Source: Daedaleopsis sinensis
Lineage: Eukaryota; Basidiomycota; Agaricomycetes; Polyporales; Polyporaceae
Assembly (NCBI GenBank): GCA_033807695.1
Contig: CM066300.1
Coordinates: 4,216,001-4,280,000, forward strand
Direction: 5' to 3'
Length of the DNA stretch: 64,000 nt
The position numbers and the translations under genes are program-made. This document shows positions 12,282 through 23,893 of the stretch, piece after piece (position 1 is the stretch's first letter; the number at the start of each line of letters is the position of its first letter). A model generated the notes under the pieces. The model did not search any database. It worked only from the letters and a program-made list of their open reading frames with translations, and was not told the origin of the DNA.

Positions 12282-12289
12282 TATATAAA
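12282..12289 (+). promoter_or_regulatory. TATA box of the zinc-finger gene
   Basis: TATATAAA lies 88 bases before the proposed split start codon at 12377. It supports transcription starting just upstream of that point. Confidence 0.55.
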
Positions 12290-12376
12290 CCGCTTGACGG
12301 GAGCTGCCTTTCTCTCAAGTTTCCACTCTGCCCCCTCCCAACCACCCGCGCACCCTGCCTGCAGGCTGTCCATACC

Positions 12377-13725
12377 ATGTATGTCCGCGCGCAGACAAAC
12401 AGAGCAATATCTGACCTTTGCTGTAGGCCGAAAGAGCCCAAGCATGTCGTGTGTTGTGGCGAGCTGCAAACTGCGCCCAATGTGCACAGACTCGCCGTGC
12501 ATCAACAGTGGAGCAGAATCCGGTTCGACAACCATCCAAGCGCAAACTTCACGCTCAGGCGCGACCCCACAGACCAACAGTTCCACTGTCCCGAGTGTGA
12601 CATGAGGTCGTCCATCGCAACCCCCGTCCGCGTGAGTCGTGCACGCATGCGCACCTGCCCGATAAATTGGCAAATCTGACTATATGCGCAGCAACATATA
12701 TTGCATCAGTGTGTCGGTTACGCAGAACACCGTGTTGTTATTCCGAAAATAAGGATCAAGCCCATATCTCAAGGCGGGGTGAGCTCTGACAATTCCAATG
12801 CTGGGATCGCTGCTACGGGGGCGGAGGCTGTCAGTGTTGGTGTCGGAGAACTTGCCGTGAAAACGGAAGTTGTGGAGCCTGAGGGCCATGGGACTGCGCA
12901 AGTTCAACAGATCGTAGAAGAGAATCCCGTCGAGAACGAGACTGTGGCAGCATCAGGTCAGTGCGCAGGATCATAAGCTTCGGACGTCGCTCATATTGAA
13001 GTGCAGTGCCAGGAACGCCGATTTCAAGCATCGACAGCGCCCCCTCTACGCAGTCATTGGTATATCCTCACTCTGGCCCTTTCTATACCAGTCAGCTCGA
13101 CGCCGACGCCACTCCAGAGCCTATGTCGATCCCCTCCTCGGATGACCCGAACGCTACCCCAGCCCAGCTCGAACGCTTGCCCCCCATGCTTCGACCCGCA
13201 GTTTGGCAACCAATCAACAACCTCAGCACAAGTTCTCGGAGGCCCGACTCTCTTCCTACTTCTACCCCACCATTGACAAGAAGCGATTCCTCGCCGTCCT
13301 CAATGGCCTCTCTGCGCACCGTGTCTCACGGTAGTATCTCTGGGTCGTTCAGGTTCCCAATCAAGACGGAATTCGACTACAACCGCAACACGACGTCAAC
13401 GCCAAAATCTAGTCTACTACCGCTCACTCTGCCTCTCGTAGTTCCTACTCAGCAGCGCTCTTCACCGTCCAGCTCAAGCACCAACCCGGCCACTGCAGCT
13501 CGGTTCTTCCTGGAAGGTCTGCGTCGCCCCCTGGCTTACGCGACGCCACACCTTCACGCGCTCGGAGTTGTCAGTGAGGCTGACCTCGATCTGGTCTGTA
13601 CTATGCCTGGGACATGGGAGGAGCTGGGCGATCTTCTGCGGCGGAACGGAGTGACGATGATCGAGTGGTTGATGATCAAGGAAGCATTCAAGGCACGGGC
13701 GTCGCGGGTCCTGGGCGTGGCTTGA
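12377..13725 (+). CDS. C2HC zinc-finger protein of unknown function
   Basis: My model has four exons: 12377-12378, 12427-12631, 12692-12956 and 13007-13725. They sum to 1191 bases, exactly 396 codons plus stop. The start codon would be split AT|G by a 48-base intron (donor GTATGT, acceptor TGTAG). The protein begins MPKEPKHVVCCGEL. A zinc finger follows, FHCPECDMRSS in one exon and HILHQC in the next, giving Cys-x2-Cys and His-x3-His/Cys ligands. An earlier CC..H..H patch (residues 9-22) may be a second, atypical site. The rest is Ser/Pro-rich and disordered, then a helical C-terminus (LRRPLAYATPHLHALG, WEELGDLLRRNG). I do not recognise a named family; DNA or protein binding is plausible. An alternative start would need an unspliced longer leader. 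Confidence 0.7.
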
Positions 13726-14563
13726 CGATCTGTACTTCCGGGTACACCGGCATCGAAAAGCTCAGGACTGGTACTTGCCGAGGCTGGCTTCTTTTACACT
13801 TTGTTCGTGCCATATAACCCAGTCGGTGAAGAAACCCCGTGCATCATCGTGCGGGTTGCAAGGTTCTTTCGGCGTTGTACCTCTTTGCGTGCGACTCGGC
13901 CCAGTTATGCGTCGGATTTCGCGCACGGTCGTCAAGTAACAGTCGAAGAGTCGCCTGCCGGTAAACTTCAAGCTCTCGTTCACATGGATGTGTTCGCTGC
14001 CATCGAACGTGCTGTCAAGAACAGTACATATGGACATAGGCACGCGCACACCAACCATATGATCGACGTCATCCCCGTGTGCTCCTGTTGCCGTAACAAT
14101 TCAAGAGATTGTCAATGATTGATGTGACCTCCATAGCTGCAGCAGAACGCCGACTCCCGAAGCATCTCATTCAAAATACTAAATCATGCATCCACCCCGT
14201 CCAAGCCGTCGATGTAGAATCCCGCTGTATGTATCGACGGTAACATCTGTCATCCCCTTGCAACTAACATCACCAGAGCATGCACAGCTCATATATCCGT
14301 CACTGGTTGACTGATCACTGGAAAACATTTGCAAGTAAATTCTCTCGGTCAAGCTCGGACCTCGTCAACGCAACAAGGTATCAAGGCATCGAATCACGAA
14401 GTATCACGGATCCCCAGAAACCGACAGCGGAGTGAGTCCAACCAACCGCATGCACGCACCTTCTATTCCACCACGCGTAGCCGAAGCACGCGGTATATAG
14501 GACACACATGGACGAGGTTACTCTCCTCGTTCCTACCCTAGGACACGGCGCGACGTCGGCAAG
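13726..14563. other. Intergenic region
   Basis: About 840 bases with no supported gene; it carries the promoter of the Vps62-like gene at its end. Confidence 0.5.
14494..14499 (+). promoter_or_regulatory. TATA box of the Vps62-like gene
   Basis: TATATA lies 70 bases before the start codon at 14564. Confidence 0.5.
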
Positions 14564-15718
14564 ATGGTCGGTTCCGCTCTCTTCACGGTCCAAGCGCTCC
14601 TCATCTCACTCGTCGCGGCCTCCCCCCTGCGAGTGGCCAAGCGCGAGCCGATCCCGTCGTTCGTGCTCGCGAACGCACCACTGCTGCACTTGCACTCGAC
14701 GGAGGAGTACGGCCTGTCCGACGTCGCGGTGCACCTCACGCACGTCGAGCCGCAGGTCAACTACTCGAGCGTCGCGTCATCGGTCACGCTGCAGACGCTG
14801 TCCGGGTTCGGGTCGGACGTGTTCCTCACATCGAAGGACGACGTGACGGACAGCCCCAAGGCGGAATGGCTGCGGTCGCCGTACGGCACCCCAGACGCGA
14901 ACGGGCTCAGCGGCGCACCTGCGACGATCGTCCTGGTGAACAAGCCGAACGGCGTCCTCGACGCCTTCTTCTTCTCGTTCTTCTCCTTCAACGACGGCGG
15001 CAAGGTGAGCACCATCGCACGTGCGAGTTTCGAGGGCGGACGCTGAGCCAGCCGGACAGGTGATCGGCATCGAGTTCGGCGACCACGTTGGCGACTGGGA
15101 GCACACGATGGTGCGCTTCGTCAACGGCGAGCCGACGGCGTACTACCTCTCCGCGCACTCGGGCGGGTCGGCGTACACGTTCGACGCGGTCGAGAAGACG
15201 CGCGGGCGGCCGACGGCGTACATCGCGCGCGGCACGCACGCGAACTACGCGACCGTCGGCCAGCACTGCCACGACCTGCCCCCGGAGATCAAGCTCATCT
15301 GCGACGAGGCGGACGCGGGCGCGCTCTGGGACCCGACGCTCAACTTCCGCGCGTTCTGGTACGACCTTGCGACGGGCGCGTTCGCCGTCGCGGGGGGCGC
15401 GGGTGCGGGGGGCGCGCAGGTCGACGCGGAGGGCACGGGCTGGCTGGACTTCCGCGGGCGGTGGGGCGACGAGCAGTACCGCATCCTGGAGCACGGCAAC
15501 TACTGCGTGCCGATTGGGGACTCGGAGGAGTGCCACTACGTGAGCGGGCCGACAGGTGAGTACTGCTCATCGTTAAAGTGTACCGAGTGGGTCGGGTGTG
15601 TGCGCCTCAGCTGATCTGGCGTCCGCGTGTGCTCTGTGCAGGCCCCGTTGACAAGACGTTGGACCGGACCGCTGTGTGCCCCAACGCGGACAGCTGCACG
15701 ATTGCGTCGTCGCTGTGA
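14564..15718 (+). CDS. Vps62/TDA6-like secreted protein
   Basis: Three exons (14564-15004, 15060-15555, 15642-15718) join to 337 residues. The first 20 residues form a signal peptide ending near AAS. The body matches the Vps62 family (DUF946) pattern: LHLHSTEEY near the N-terminus, DAFFFSFFSFNDGG, then GDHVGDWEHTMVRF, YLSAHSGG and YIARGTHANY. The C-terminus carries several Cys (VCPNADSC) likely in disulphides. Yeast relatives were linked to vacuolar sorting, but no reaction is known. Codon use is extremely GC-rich, and this opens long meaningless frames on the other strand. It is most likely secreted or vacuolar. Confidence 0.85.
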
Positions 15719-16568
15719 CCGACGACGGCAGTCATGCATCATGGGGGACGAGTTGTAAACTTGTACTTATCTCAGTTGTATCATACGATACCTTGCCCGC
15801 GCACCTGATCAACTTGTGATTGCACGTATACAGCTGGTGTAACCTGATCTCACAAACTCCGCCGTGGTAGGCTGTGGTGAGGATGGCAGTCGCCAAGGCG
15901 GCACGAGCGGTGCTCGACATATGAGTCGGATTCAGATGGTGGGCCCTGGTGGGCCTAAGGATGGTTTAGTTTCGATTTCCTGAACACGTTTGCATGACAC
16001 TGTGTATCTGCTTGTACCTGCTTGTACCTACTCAACGTCTCCTCCGACGACCGGATCGAGCCTTGCGCAAGTTGATCCCGCCGTCTATGCTAGTGCCTAG
16101 TACTGCTGTCCGCATGGCGTCCGGGAGTCTCATACCGCACGGGAGACGCGGCGGTTCGTACTGCAGCTGGATTGCGCGCAGCGTGCGAAGCCCGAGGGTC
16201 GGCGGCCGCGGCGCGATTTGCCGGGGTAAAATAGCCTTCGGATTCGCGGGGTGTTCGGCGTGGTACTGTACTGGCCACCGAAGGCCACCGAGCGGAGTTG
16301 GGTAGGAGCAGGCAGGCAATCAGTGAATCAGGGGATCAGTTGCTGTTGGGTGGCTGGTCGCTGCTGGTCCGAGTCGGAGGAGGGAGGACGGGAAGTCGCG
16401 ATGACGGACGGGAGTGGCATCCTGGCGTCTGCGAGCAGCGGCCGCAACTTGGAAGAGCTCTCTGCAAGCGACGCCAATGACTGCCTGAAGCTCCCCCTCG
16501 TGTCCTTCTTTACTCTCTTTCTCTCTTCTCTCATCCATCCTCCTCCTCTCCTCGTCGCACCTGCGTTG
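15719..16568. other. Intergenic region and TBC-gene leader
   Basis: No separate gene is supported. The last 300 bases are open in frame with the TBC gene, but read as a pyrimidine-rich 5' UTR (CTTTCTCTCTTCTCTC near 16520), not as protein. Confidence 0.5.
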
Positions 16569-19018
16569 ATGTCCTCACCGTCGTACGTCGTTCTCCCCCC
16601 GACCCCCATCAGCACCCCTGCACCACCCTCGCCCCATCTGCCTCGCCGTCCAGACAGTCGCTCGCTCCCCCTCCCAGAGCTTATCCACTCCTCCGAGGGC
16701 TCGACAGACCGCGAGCGCAGCTCCTCGGAAACGACGACCATTGTATCTATCTATTCCATGTACGAAGAAGACGCCAGCAGCTGGTCTGCCGCCGCCGCAT
16801 CAGCCGTCAGTCAGGTCGCACAGTCCCGTCCCCCTAGTCGCAGTCTGAAGAATGGTGTCCAGATCGCAGGCAGCGAGATCCCCAGCTACCGCAACTCCTA
16901 CGTTCAGAATGACTCGGCCGCACTCGAAGACAGCGCCTTCTACGATACCACCACCACCTACGACCTCCGACGTGCCAGCATGGGCAAACGGCTAGGCGGT
17001 GCAGACAAGCCCAGGCATTCCGTTGTGTCTACGACGAGCTCCGTGCAGCTTCCATATGCAAACAGCAGGCCACCCTCGGGTTTCCGCCATTCGGCTGTCG
17101 ATAGCACCGGTAGTGCCCCACCTCCTCGACGGAGTGTTGCTTTCGACTCTCAATCCCGACCCTCCGGTCCTCGCAGTCGGCCTACTTCCGCGCACCACAA
17201 CGCGTCCGCGTCGATGCAATCGTCAGAGACTAACGGTGACAGTAAGCACCTTTCTTTATCCCTCGACCACCCTGCACGAGGGGCGAAGCCACTCCCACAA
17301 ACCCCACCCTTGACACCCATCGTCTCACCGCCATCCACTCCTGGCTCACCCTCTACCCCTCCACGACAACTGCAACAATCCCCTTCGCCCTCTCCCGACC
17401 TCGCGTTGCGGGTTCCTGCTACTCCCAAGCAGATTTCCCATGTTTCATCACCGCGGGCATCGACATCCGCGCTCAGCACCCCAGAGAGCAAACATTCCAT
17501 ACCGGTGCGCACCGACGGGGAAGACGCGGACGCCTTCCACGTCCGCAGCACCTACGCGCAGCTCGACCAGTCCGGTGTCAAGGGCGACGGCTACGACGAG
17601 GGGGTTGAGCGGACGCGCGCGCGGGTCGGCGGCAGCCGCCAGAGCGAAATCCGTGCACAGCAGGCCATCGGCGACGGGTACGAGAAGACGCGGGAGCTCA
17701 CGCCGCAGGAGGTACAGCTCCTCCAGAGTCTGGACAGGTGCGTGCGCCGGCTCGCATGCGTGTCCTTGTCATCGCGCTGACGGCTGGGCAGGTACGGGTT
17801 CTTCACGACGCCGTCCCATGACCGCCTCGTTGCCATCCCCGCCGCTCCCCTGAGTCGACCACTCGCGCGCACGGCGAATGCGGTGACCAACGGCGCTGCG
17901 AGCCCACCGCTGCTCCCGCGCCAGCCCGAACCCCGCCCGCCTGTCCGGGAGCTGAGTCGGATTGCGAAATGGGGCCGGATGATTGTGCCCGTCTCCCGGG
18001 ACGAGGGCCGCAACGTCGACTTTTGGGGCATACGGCCGTCGAAGGAGCGCAAGTTCCGCGAGCGGGTGTACAAGGGCATTCCCGACTGCTGGCGGGCTGC
18101 TGCTTGGGAAATCTTGATCTGCAGGTTCTCGAAGACGGGCAAGGCCGAGCTGCGGCAGCTCATGCGGGACTACTACGACGCCCTGGACAAACCGTCGTCG
18201 TATGACATCCAGATCGACTTGGACGTGCCCCGGACGATCAGCGGCCATGTCATGTTCAGGACTCGATATGGTCAAGGGTACGTCATAACCTTCTGAGGCT
18301 CGTGGCTGTATCTGATTGACTATGTATTGTCAGGCAACGATCATTGTTCCACGTCCTCCACTCACTGTCATTACGGTGTGAAGCCTGTGGGTACTGTCAA
18401 GGCATGGGCCCGCTCGCGGCGACTCTCCTCTGTTACTTCGAGCCGGAACGGGCGTACGCGTCGCTCGTGCATATACACGACGCGTACAGCATGCACTCGG
18501 TGTTCAGTCCAGGGTTCCCGGGGCTTCTGGAGGCGATATACGTGCAGGAGCGGTTGACGGAGCAGATGCTGCCCGCGGTCTATGGGGCATTCAAGAAGCA
18601 CATGGTGTCGACAACGTCGTACGCGACCAAGTGGTACATCACCCTGTTCGCGAACTCGGTCCCGTTCCAGACGCAACTCCGGCTGTGGGACGCGTTCCTG
18701 CTAGAGGGTCATGACCTCTTCGTGGTCGTCGCGGTTGCGCTTGTGTGGGTCTATCGAGGTGAGCGGCACATCCCTCTGTACTCCCGCGTATATATCTGAC
18801 GAGACCGTGTGGCAGATAACATCACCGCAGAGTCTGCGAATTTCGAGACCATCTTGTCCTTGTTGTCGTCGTTCTTCGTGCCCGAAGACGAAGACGCGCT
18901 CCTGGTGTGGATAGAGAAGGTCCTCAGCGACAAGAAGCTCCGGGCGGACATGGTGCGGTGGCGGCAACAGTGGGCGCGCCTAGTCGAGACGGGCGAACAG
19001 ACCTCCGCACTGCTATAG
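16569..19018 (+). CDS. TBC-domain Rab GTPase-activating protein
   Basis: Four exons (16569-17737, 17792-18277, 18334-18758, 18816-19018) join to 760 residues. The first 390 residues are Ser/Pro-rich and disordered. A TBC domain covers roughly residues 490-720. It opens with YKGIPDCWR, and has the arginine finger IDLDVPRT (IxxDxxR) and the glutamine finger GYCQGMG (YxQG). It therefore keeps both catalytic residues for GTP hydrolysis on a Rab protein. The family acts on secretory or endocytic membranes; Gyp5 and TBC1D10 are the nearest types I can suggest. I chose the start MSSPSYVV because the upstream in-frame Met codons fall in leader-like DNA. Confidence 0.9.
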
Positions 19019-19515
19019 CACCCCGCCGGATTATTCCCCAGGACCCCCTTCTCTCTCTCTCTCTTGTCGCATTCATCCTGCTCTCCACTTCGCTTAGACA
19101 TTGCATCGCATCACATCCACCGGACATACGCATACCTGGGCTGTATCTCTCTCACCATTGTCGGGCCACTCGTCTGCTTGTGTGTTCATATCCTTCGCTC
19201 TTTCTCCCCCCTCGCATCTGGATACTCTGCCGCATCGCCCGCATCATACGTTCACGTTCGCTCCCGCATATCCTGTCCCATACGCATACTCATAAGCCTG
19301 CGTGTCGGATGCTAATCATGATACCACGTATACAGTATTCACCAGCTTACAGTAGTCTACCGCGTCGACGCGCCATGTACCGGTTGTGGAATAGCCTGCC
19401 ACGGGCTGAAATACAAGGGCAGTATAGCACCGCAGCGCTGCACGCCTGCAGCTGCATCGATAGCAGCGCGATCGGAACACAAGGTCGATGGTGTGATAGG
19501 TGAGTTCAGTCATCT

Positions 19516-19797
19516 GGCGGTGGTCCACATGTGTATGAACTTGTGGGTGAGTTAACCTCTGCAACCTTCCCGATGTGCATTGACTTACGTTGTATGCTAG
19601 GACGCCGATCGCGCGAAACGGGCAAGCTCTCTTGACCTCCCGCCTCGTCTTTGTGGTGGTTCACATGGGTATGTTGTGGGCGAGTTAACCTCTGCGACCT
19701 TCCCGATATGCATTGACTTCTATTGACCGGCGTTGTATGCTATTAGGACGCCGTTTGCGCGAATCGGGCGAGCTCCCTTGTTTTCGCGCCCCGTCCG
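19516..19797. repeat. Two-copy direct tandem repeat, unit about 137 bases
   Basis: Unit 1 (about 19516-19650) and unit 2 (about 19653-19797) share blocks in the same order: TTCACAT/TCCACAT, GAGTTAACCTCTGC, ACCTTCCCGAT, GCATTGACTT, GTTGTATGCTA, AGGACGCCG and GGGC.AGCTC. Differences are point changes plus small insertions of about 3 and 10 bases. It lies upstream of the small gene at 20327. Confidence 0.8.
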
Positions 19798-20052
19798 CGG
19801 CCACGAGCAGCCTCACCGAGGCTCCCCTCGCAGCTTCTTCCCCGAGGGAAGTCTGATACGCTCCCACCCCGAGTGCGCGAAGCCATTTCCGCACAGTGCC
19901 TTCACCCCGAAAAGGCAAGCAGCAGTCGCGCGTCATGTGAGCGCGTCCCGTTTTGGCAGACCCCTTGTACCCGCCGCGCGCACAGGAATGGCAGCTCTTA
20001 TGTACTCGCCTTCTCACCTCCATCCGCCTGGCACCTGCGCGTACGTAGGTCG

Positions 20053-20060
20053 CATAAAAG
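20053..20060 (+). promoter_or_regulatory. TATA-like element of the small gene
   Basis: CATAAAAG lies 274 bases upstream of the small open frame at 20327, which would leave a pyrimidine- and C-rich 5' UTR of about 240 bases. Confidence 0.35.
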
Positions 20061-20326
20061 GGCGGCGCCAGGGCCGTCGCTGCCCCAGGCTTCGTTTGCC
20101 TTTCAGCCTGCCTTGTCCATCGGCGACGCCAATCACCCCCCGCGCACCCACAACACCCACCCAATCGCGCCCTCGATCCGCCCCGCATATACGAGCACGA
20201 ACACGAACACGAACACGAACGCAGCGCCCTCGTCCCCGCGCAGCACGCCCGCACGTCCCACCCCCTCGCAACCGAACCCCGCGCCCCGCGCCGTTGCCCA
20301 CCATTCCGAAACGCCTGCGGAACATC

Positions 20327-20536
20327 ATGTCGTCGCTGTACGCCTCGCCGCCCACGTCGCCCGTCGCGGGCTTCTTCCCCGCCGCGCCCGCCGCGCCGCA
20401 TGCGTTCGCGGCGTTCCAGCAGGACCCGCGCGCGGCGCACGGGATGTACGCCGCGCTCGGCGCGAGCACGAAGCACAACACCGTGCCCGCAGGCAAGGGG
20501 CAGGGGCAGGGGCAGGGGACGGTGAAGCGCAAGTAG
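20327..20536 (+). CDS. Small Ala/Pro-rich protein of unknown function
   Basis: A 69-residue open frame without introns. It begins MSSLYASPPTSPVAG, then FFPAAPAAPHAFAAF, and ends with a Gly-Gln run (GKGQGQGQG) and the basic VKRK. It has no signal peptide or membrane segment. The low-complexity make-up is not proof of coding, but the ATG context (ATC before ATG), the clean short frame, and the TATA-like element with a long leader suggest a real gene. I half-recognise the opening pattern from other mushroom genomes but cannot name it. Confidence 0.5.
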   Translation: MSSLYASPPTSPVAGFFPAAPAAPHAFAAFQQDPRAAHGMYAALGASTKHNTVPAGKGQGQGQGTVKRK

Positions 20537-21544
20537 GAGGTAGGAGCAGGAGCAGGATGCGGCTGTCCTTGTCTGCGACGAGGTGGCAGCCCGCCCGTAC
20601 ACCATACCCCATACCCCCTCCTAATCCTCATACCACGCTCCGCTCGCTGTAGTGCGGCACCTTGCCTGCTGAGGCCACCCGAGGAGACAAGAGGGACGCT
20701 AGACGACCGCAGGACGTCGGGCGGAGGCACCTGGCCTCGCTCGTCCTCCAATCCCGCACACTCGCCGAGCGGCTTCTCGCGCCATCCCCATCCATCGCAT
20801 CCGGTATATTCTACTAGTAACCGCCGAGACTACATCGACGGTCGTCGACGTGCACGCCCCCGCATCGATATCTTCCCCCCGCATACCGCCGCTCCGGCGC
20901 ATCATTTCTCGGGCTCGGAACCCCATCCTCTTATTATCTCCACTGCATTCTCGTTAGGTTAGCGATCCCGTCCATGCATCTGTATCACGTCCGGCTCGTA
21001 CACACATTTGTCACCGTGCATCTGTAGAGGGTACCTGCGCAATTTGTATCCATAGGCAACGTAACTGGTCTCTATTGTTTCGCGAGAACGCCTGCACTGG
21101 CAGCGTTCCATTCTTGATTCTTAATTCTGAAGACTGCATGCTGCTATTGTCGCCCGGGAGGTGTATTTGACGTGGTCGTTAAGACCGAGCAGGGGTTACT
21201 TAATTGCTCGTGTGCTTGTGGTAGCAGTGGACATACTGTGGTTTCGTCAAATTTCTAAGTATCAGGATTCAGGACATTAGGGGTGGTTCGGTGACGCTCG
21301 CACGCTCCCCATACTAGTGCTGCAGCGTCCTTCCGACCTCGGTTTACCGGTGTGAACGAGCCATGAAGCTTAAGCTTGAAGAGTAGAGTATGTCAACATC
21401 TGCACCGGGTGAAGAGAGAAAGACGGGGCGAGCACTGACAAGACTAAATGAAGCAGTATGTACAAATTATGCATTACTAGTGTTTCGGTCGAGGTTGCTG
21501 AACTTTTGGTTTCCAGAGACGGTCGAAGACTTCGGCGTGTACTT
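20537..21544. other. Intergenic region
   Basis: About 1 kb between convergent genes; no supported gene or repeat. Confidence 0.5.
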
Positions 21545-23205
21545 TCACACCTTCTGCCTCTTCGCCGGACGTTCTTTTGTATCCTCCTGGGATTCGGCAA
21601 TCGGTTGCGAGATTGCTGGCTGCTGCTGAACGGTCGTGAGGCTGAACACGGCCACAGTCCTGAAGTAGACTGTAGCAAAGACGCGTCAGTACTAGTAGTC
21701 CCGGACCAGCAAACAGGTCGGCAGGAATATGATTAATCTCACCTCGCTTGAAGGCAATGTCGTCGAAGTTCTGCAGAGACAATGCGCGTCAGGACTGGCC
21801 GTCAGGCAGAAGGAGCAACATGAGAGAAACACGCACGTAGGTGAAGTACTGCTTGTCCTGCCTCTGCTCCGTCACGACCGCGACCATGTTCGCGGGTATG
21901 CCCTCCTTCTCGAGGTTGTGCGCGACCGTGTCCTGGATGCGCGCCCCATCCAGGCCCACGAGGCCCTCGACCGCCACCTGCGTGTCGTCCGGGACGACGC
22001 GGATGTCGTCCCAGTCCTCCTCCTCCGTCTCGTCCCCGTCCGCGCACCCCTTGTTCTCCCCGTAGCCCCGCACCGTGACGGTCAGCCGCGCGAGCCCCGT
22101 CCGGAAGCCCTCGAGCTTGCCGACGTTGTGCAGGAGCGCGACGGCGCGCGCGTCCGCGTCGTTCAGGGTTGGGAGGGCCGGGTCGTCGCTGGCGTGCGGG
22201 TACTTGCCGCTGAGCAGGTAGATGGCCTGGGTCGGGACGGGGAAGCCCTTCTGCTTGGCCTCCTTCCACTGCACCAGCAGCGCGCGCAGGCGCGCGACGA
22301 CCCCGGCCTGTGAGGCGAGCGTGGGTGTAGGCGTGGGGGACTCGGCTGGCGGGGCGTGCGCGACGGTGTAGAGTAACGCGAGCTGGTGGCCGTCCGTGAC
22401 GGGCGCGAAGGTCGTGGAGACGCCTGCGTACCAAGCGAGGACGGTCGTGCTGGTAGGAGGGGCTTTGCTGTACGCGTAGGTCTCGGAGCGGCCGTCGTGC
22501 GCGACGCATAGGGTGCTCCCGGTGAATTTCGAGGGCAGGATGATGAGGAGGCTGGCAAACGCGTTTGGGTTTGCATCCGCGCTGTATATAAAGTCGTGTA
22601 TGAGTAGAGTTTCGCTAGAGTGCACGTCTATACGTACGGCGAAGGTATAGTGAGCCTGTCGTTTGAGAATTAGCAGGTAGTAGTTTCAGCTGGTGAGGAA
22701 GCGTATCATACCTGGTCCCACTTGCGCGAACAAGCAGCTTCGTGAGCTGGCAGCGCGGTTGACTGGCCTCGGAGGGAACGCCGAGTTCGTTGCAAACGTC
22801 GTGAGCCGCCCTCTTGACAAAGGTGTCCCACTCCGGATTGTCGAAGCGAACCTTGAAGATGTGATGAGCAATCTATCAGGCACTCGTTGGGGCACTCCGA
22901 ATTAATATATGCGCACCTTGTTCGCGATAATCTCTACAGCACCACCCTCCTTCTCGGAAGACTTGAGAGCCATGGCCTCTCGGGCACTCAGCGGGAGACC
23001 AAGTGCCCCAAAGCCGTCAATGTCGATGCCCGGGTTCGGTAAGACCGAATGGGTGCGACTGTAAGAGAATGCACCCGTGACACCCGAGTTGTTGTCGAGA
23101 ATCTCTTCGAGTTTAGCCTGAAGAATCCGGGGCAGTGAGTCTGTGATGCTCGAAGCAGAGACGCATGCTGCAGAGTAGACGTACACGATAGTTTGTCACC
23201 TTCAT
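21545..23205 (-). CDS. 2-oxoglutarate oxygenase-like protein, metal site lost
   Basis: Divergent paralogue of the gene at 48516-50283. Reading down the minus strand, exons run about 23117-22917 (EEILDNNSG, GALGLPLSAREA), 22851-22712 (FDNPEWDTF, ELGVPSEASQ), an 18-base exon 22638-22655, the main exon 22581-21837, a short exon FDDIAFKR, and the tail ending at 21545 with KRQK. All joins hold phase. The fold residues remain (LLIILPSKFTG, TTVLAWYAGV). The 18-base exon, which in the other copy supplies the HxD iron ligands, here spells IPSP. The distal His is also gone (VSTTFAPV versus VTHEVKPI), and the 2-oxoglutarate-binding Arg reads GHQ in place of GYR. It is probably not an active oxygenase. 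The first exon (ATGAAG at 23205-23200) is uncertain. Confidence 0.75.
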
Positions 23206-23893
23206 GGCGAACGTTGATTCGAGAGTTGAATAGGACACGCTCCTCGAGGGGGTAGGTCAGAAGCAGGCCTCCGTACGTAGCGGCGCTTGAATGACTGTGC
23301 GGACTCTTCGCATCGGTGATAATCGCGGCGAAGACTCAGGGATTCACATCAGTAGTCACAGAGGTACCCTGACGGTCCGCCGTCAAGCTGTCTCTTCGGA
23401 GGGCCGCCTGACTTGAAGAAGACACTGATATAGGGTCGGGGTCACGGTGACGGTGATCATCTGAAACGCACCTTACGATACAAGCTCTAATACTGTGTAG
23501 ATGATCCCTCTGGGAGAGAGACACTACATTGGCAGTTACTTTAGGCAAGATTGTTCAATAACCATGGCTCACCATGTCCCCACTGGAAATGTAGTGTCGT
23601 GTTCAAAACGAGGCGGAGTCAATGTCATCCAGTCCACAATTTGAGATCTGAGATCCCGGGAATGACCGATGACGTCAGTGGGATCGGAACTCGGAGTCTC
23701 GGAGAGCGGTTGACCGTTGCCGGCACAGTCACCGCGGTAACCTGAACCACCATCTGCAGTCGTTCGTCTCGAGGGGCGACGTCCGAGCTCGCTTTACTCG
23801 TCGGTCCTCATATACACTCACTGGTCTCCGAAGGGTCTATAGATATTGCTCCCCTCCTGCTTTCTACCACTCTCGTTAGCTCTCCTGGCCGAC
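23206..23893. other. Intergenic region between divergent genes
   Basis: No supported gene. It should hold the promoters of the oxygenase-like gene (minus) and the F-box-like gene (plus); TATACA near 23811 is a weak candidate for the latter. Confidence 0.45.

Larger units (their letters stand above)
19019..20326. other. Intergenic region with tandem repeat and long leader
   Basis: The 3' region of the TBC gene (TCTCTC tract near 19050), a two-copy tandem repeat (19516-19797), and then a GC-rich stretch with the promoter and 5' UTR of the small gene at 20327. The long frames in the GC-rich part are Arg/Pro-rich and look non-coding. Confidence 0.45.

Noticed and set aside
13762..14118. Opposed frames of about 100 codons
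   Set aside because: No motif, no promoter and no plausible start context; they fit random open frames between genes.
14988..15536. A 182-codon minus-strand frame
   Set aside because: Shadow of the Vps62-like gene; Arg/Ala/Val-rich with no family motif.
16251..16568. N-terminal extension of the TBC protein from an upstream Met
   Set aside because: The extra codons lie in pyrimidine-rich leader DNA and do not look like family sequence.
19685..20751. Minus- and plus-strand frames of 245 to 306 codons upstream of the small gene
   Set aside because: Arg/Gly/Cys- or Pro/Arg-rich low complexity with no domain; GC-rich leader DNA opens frames by chance.
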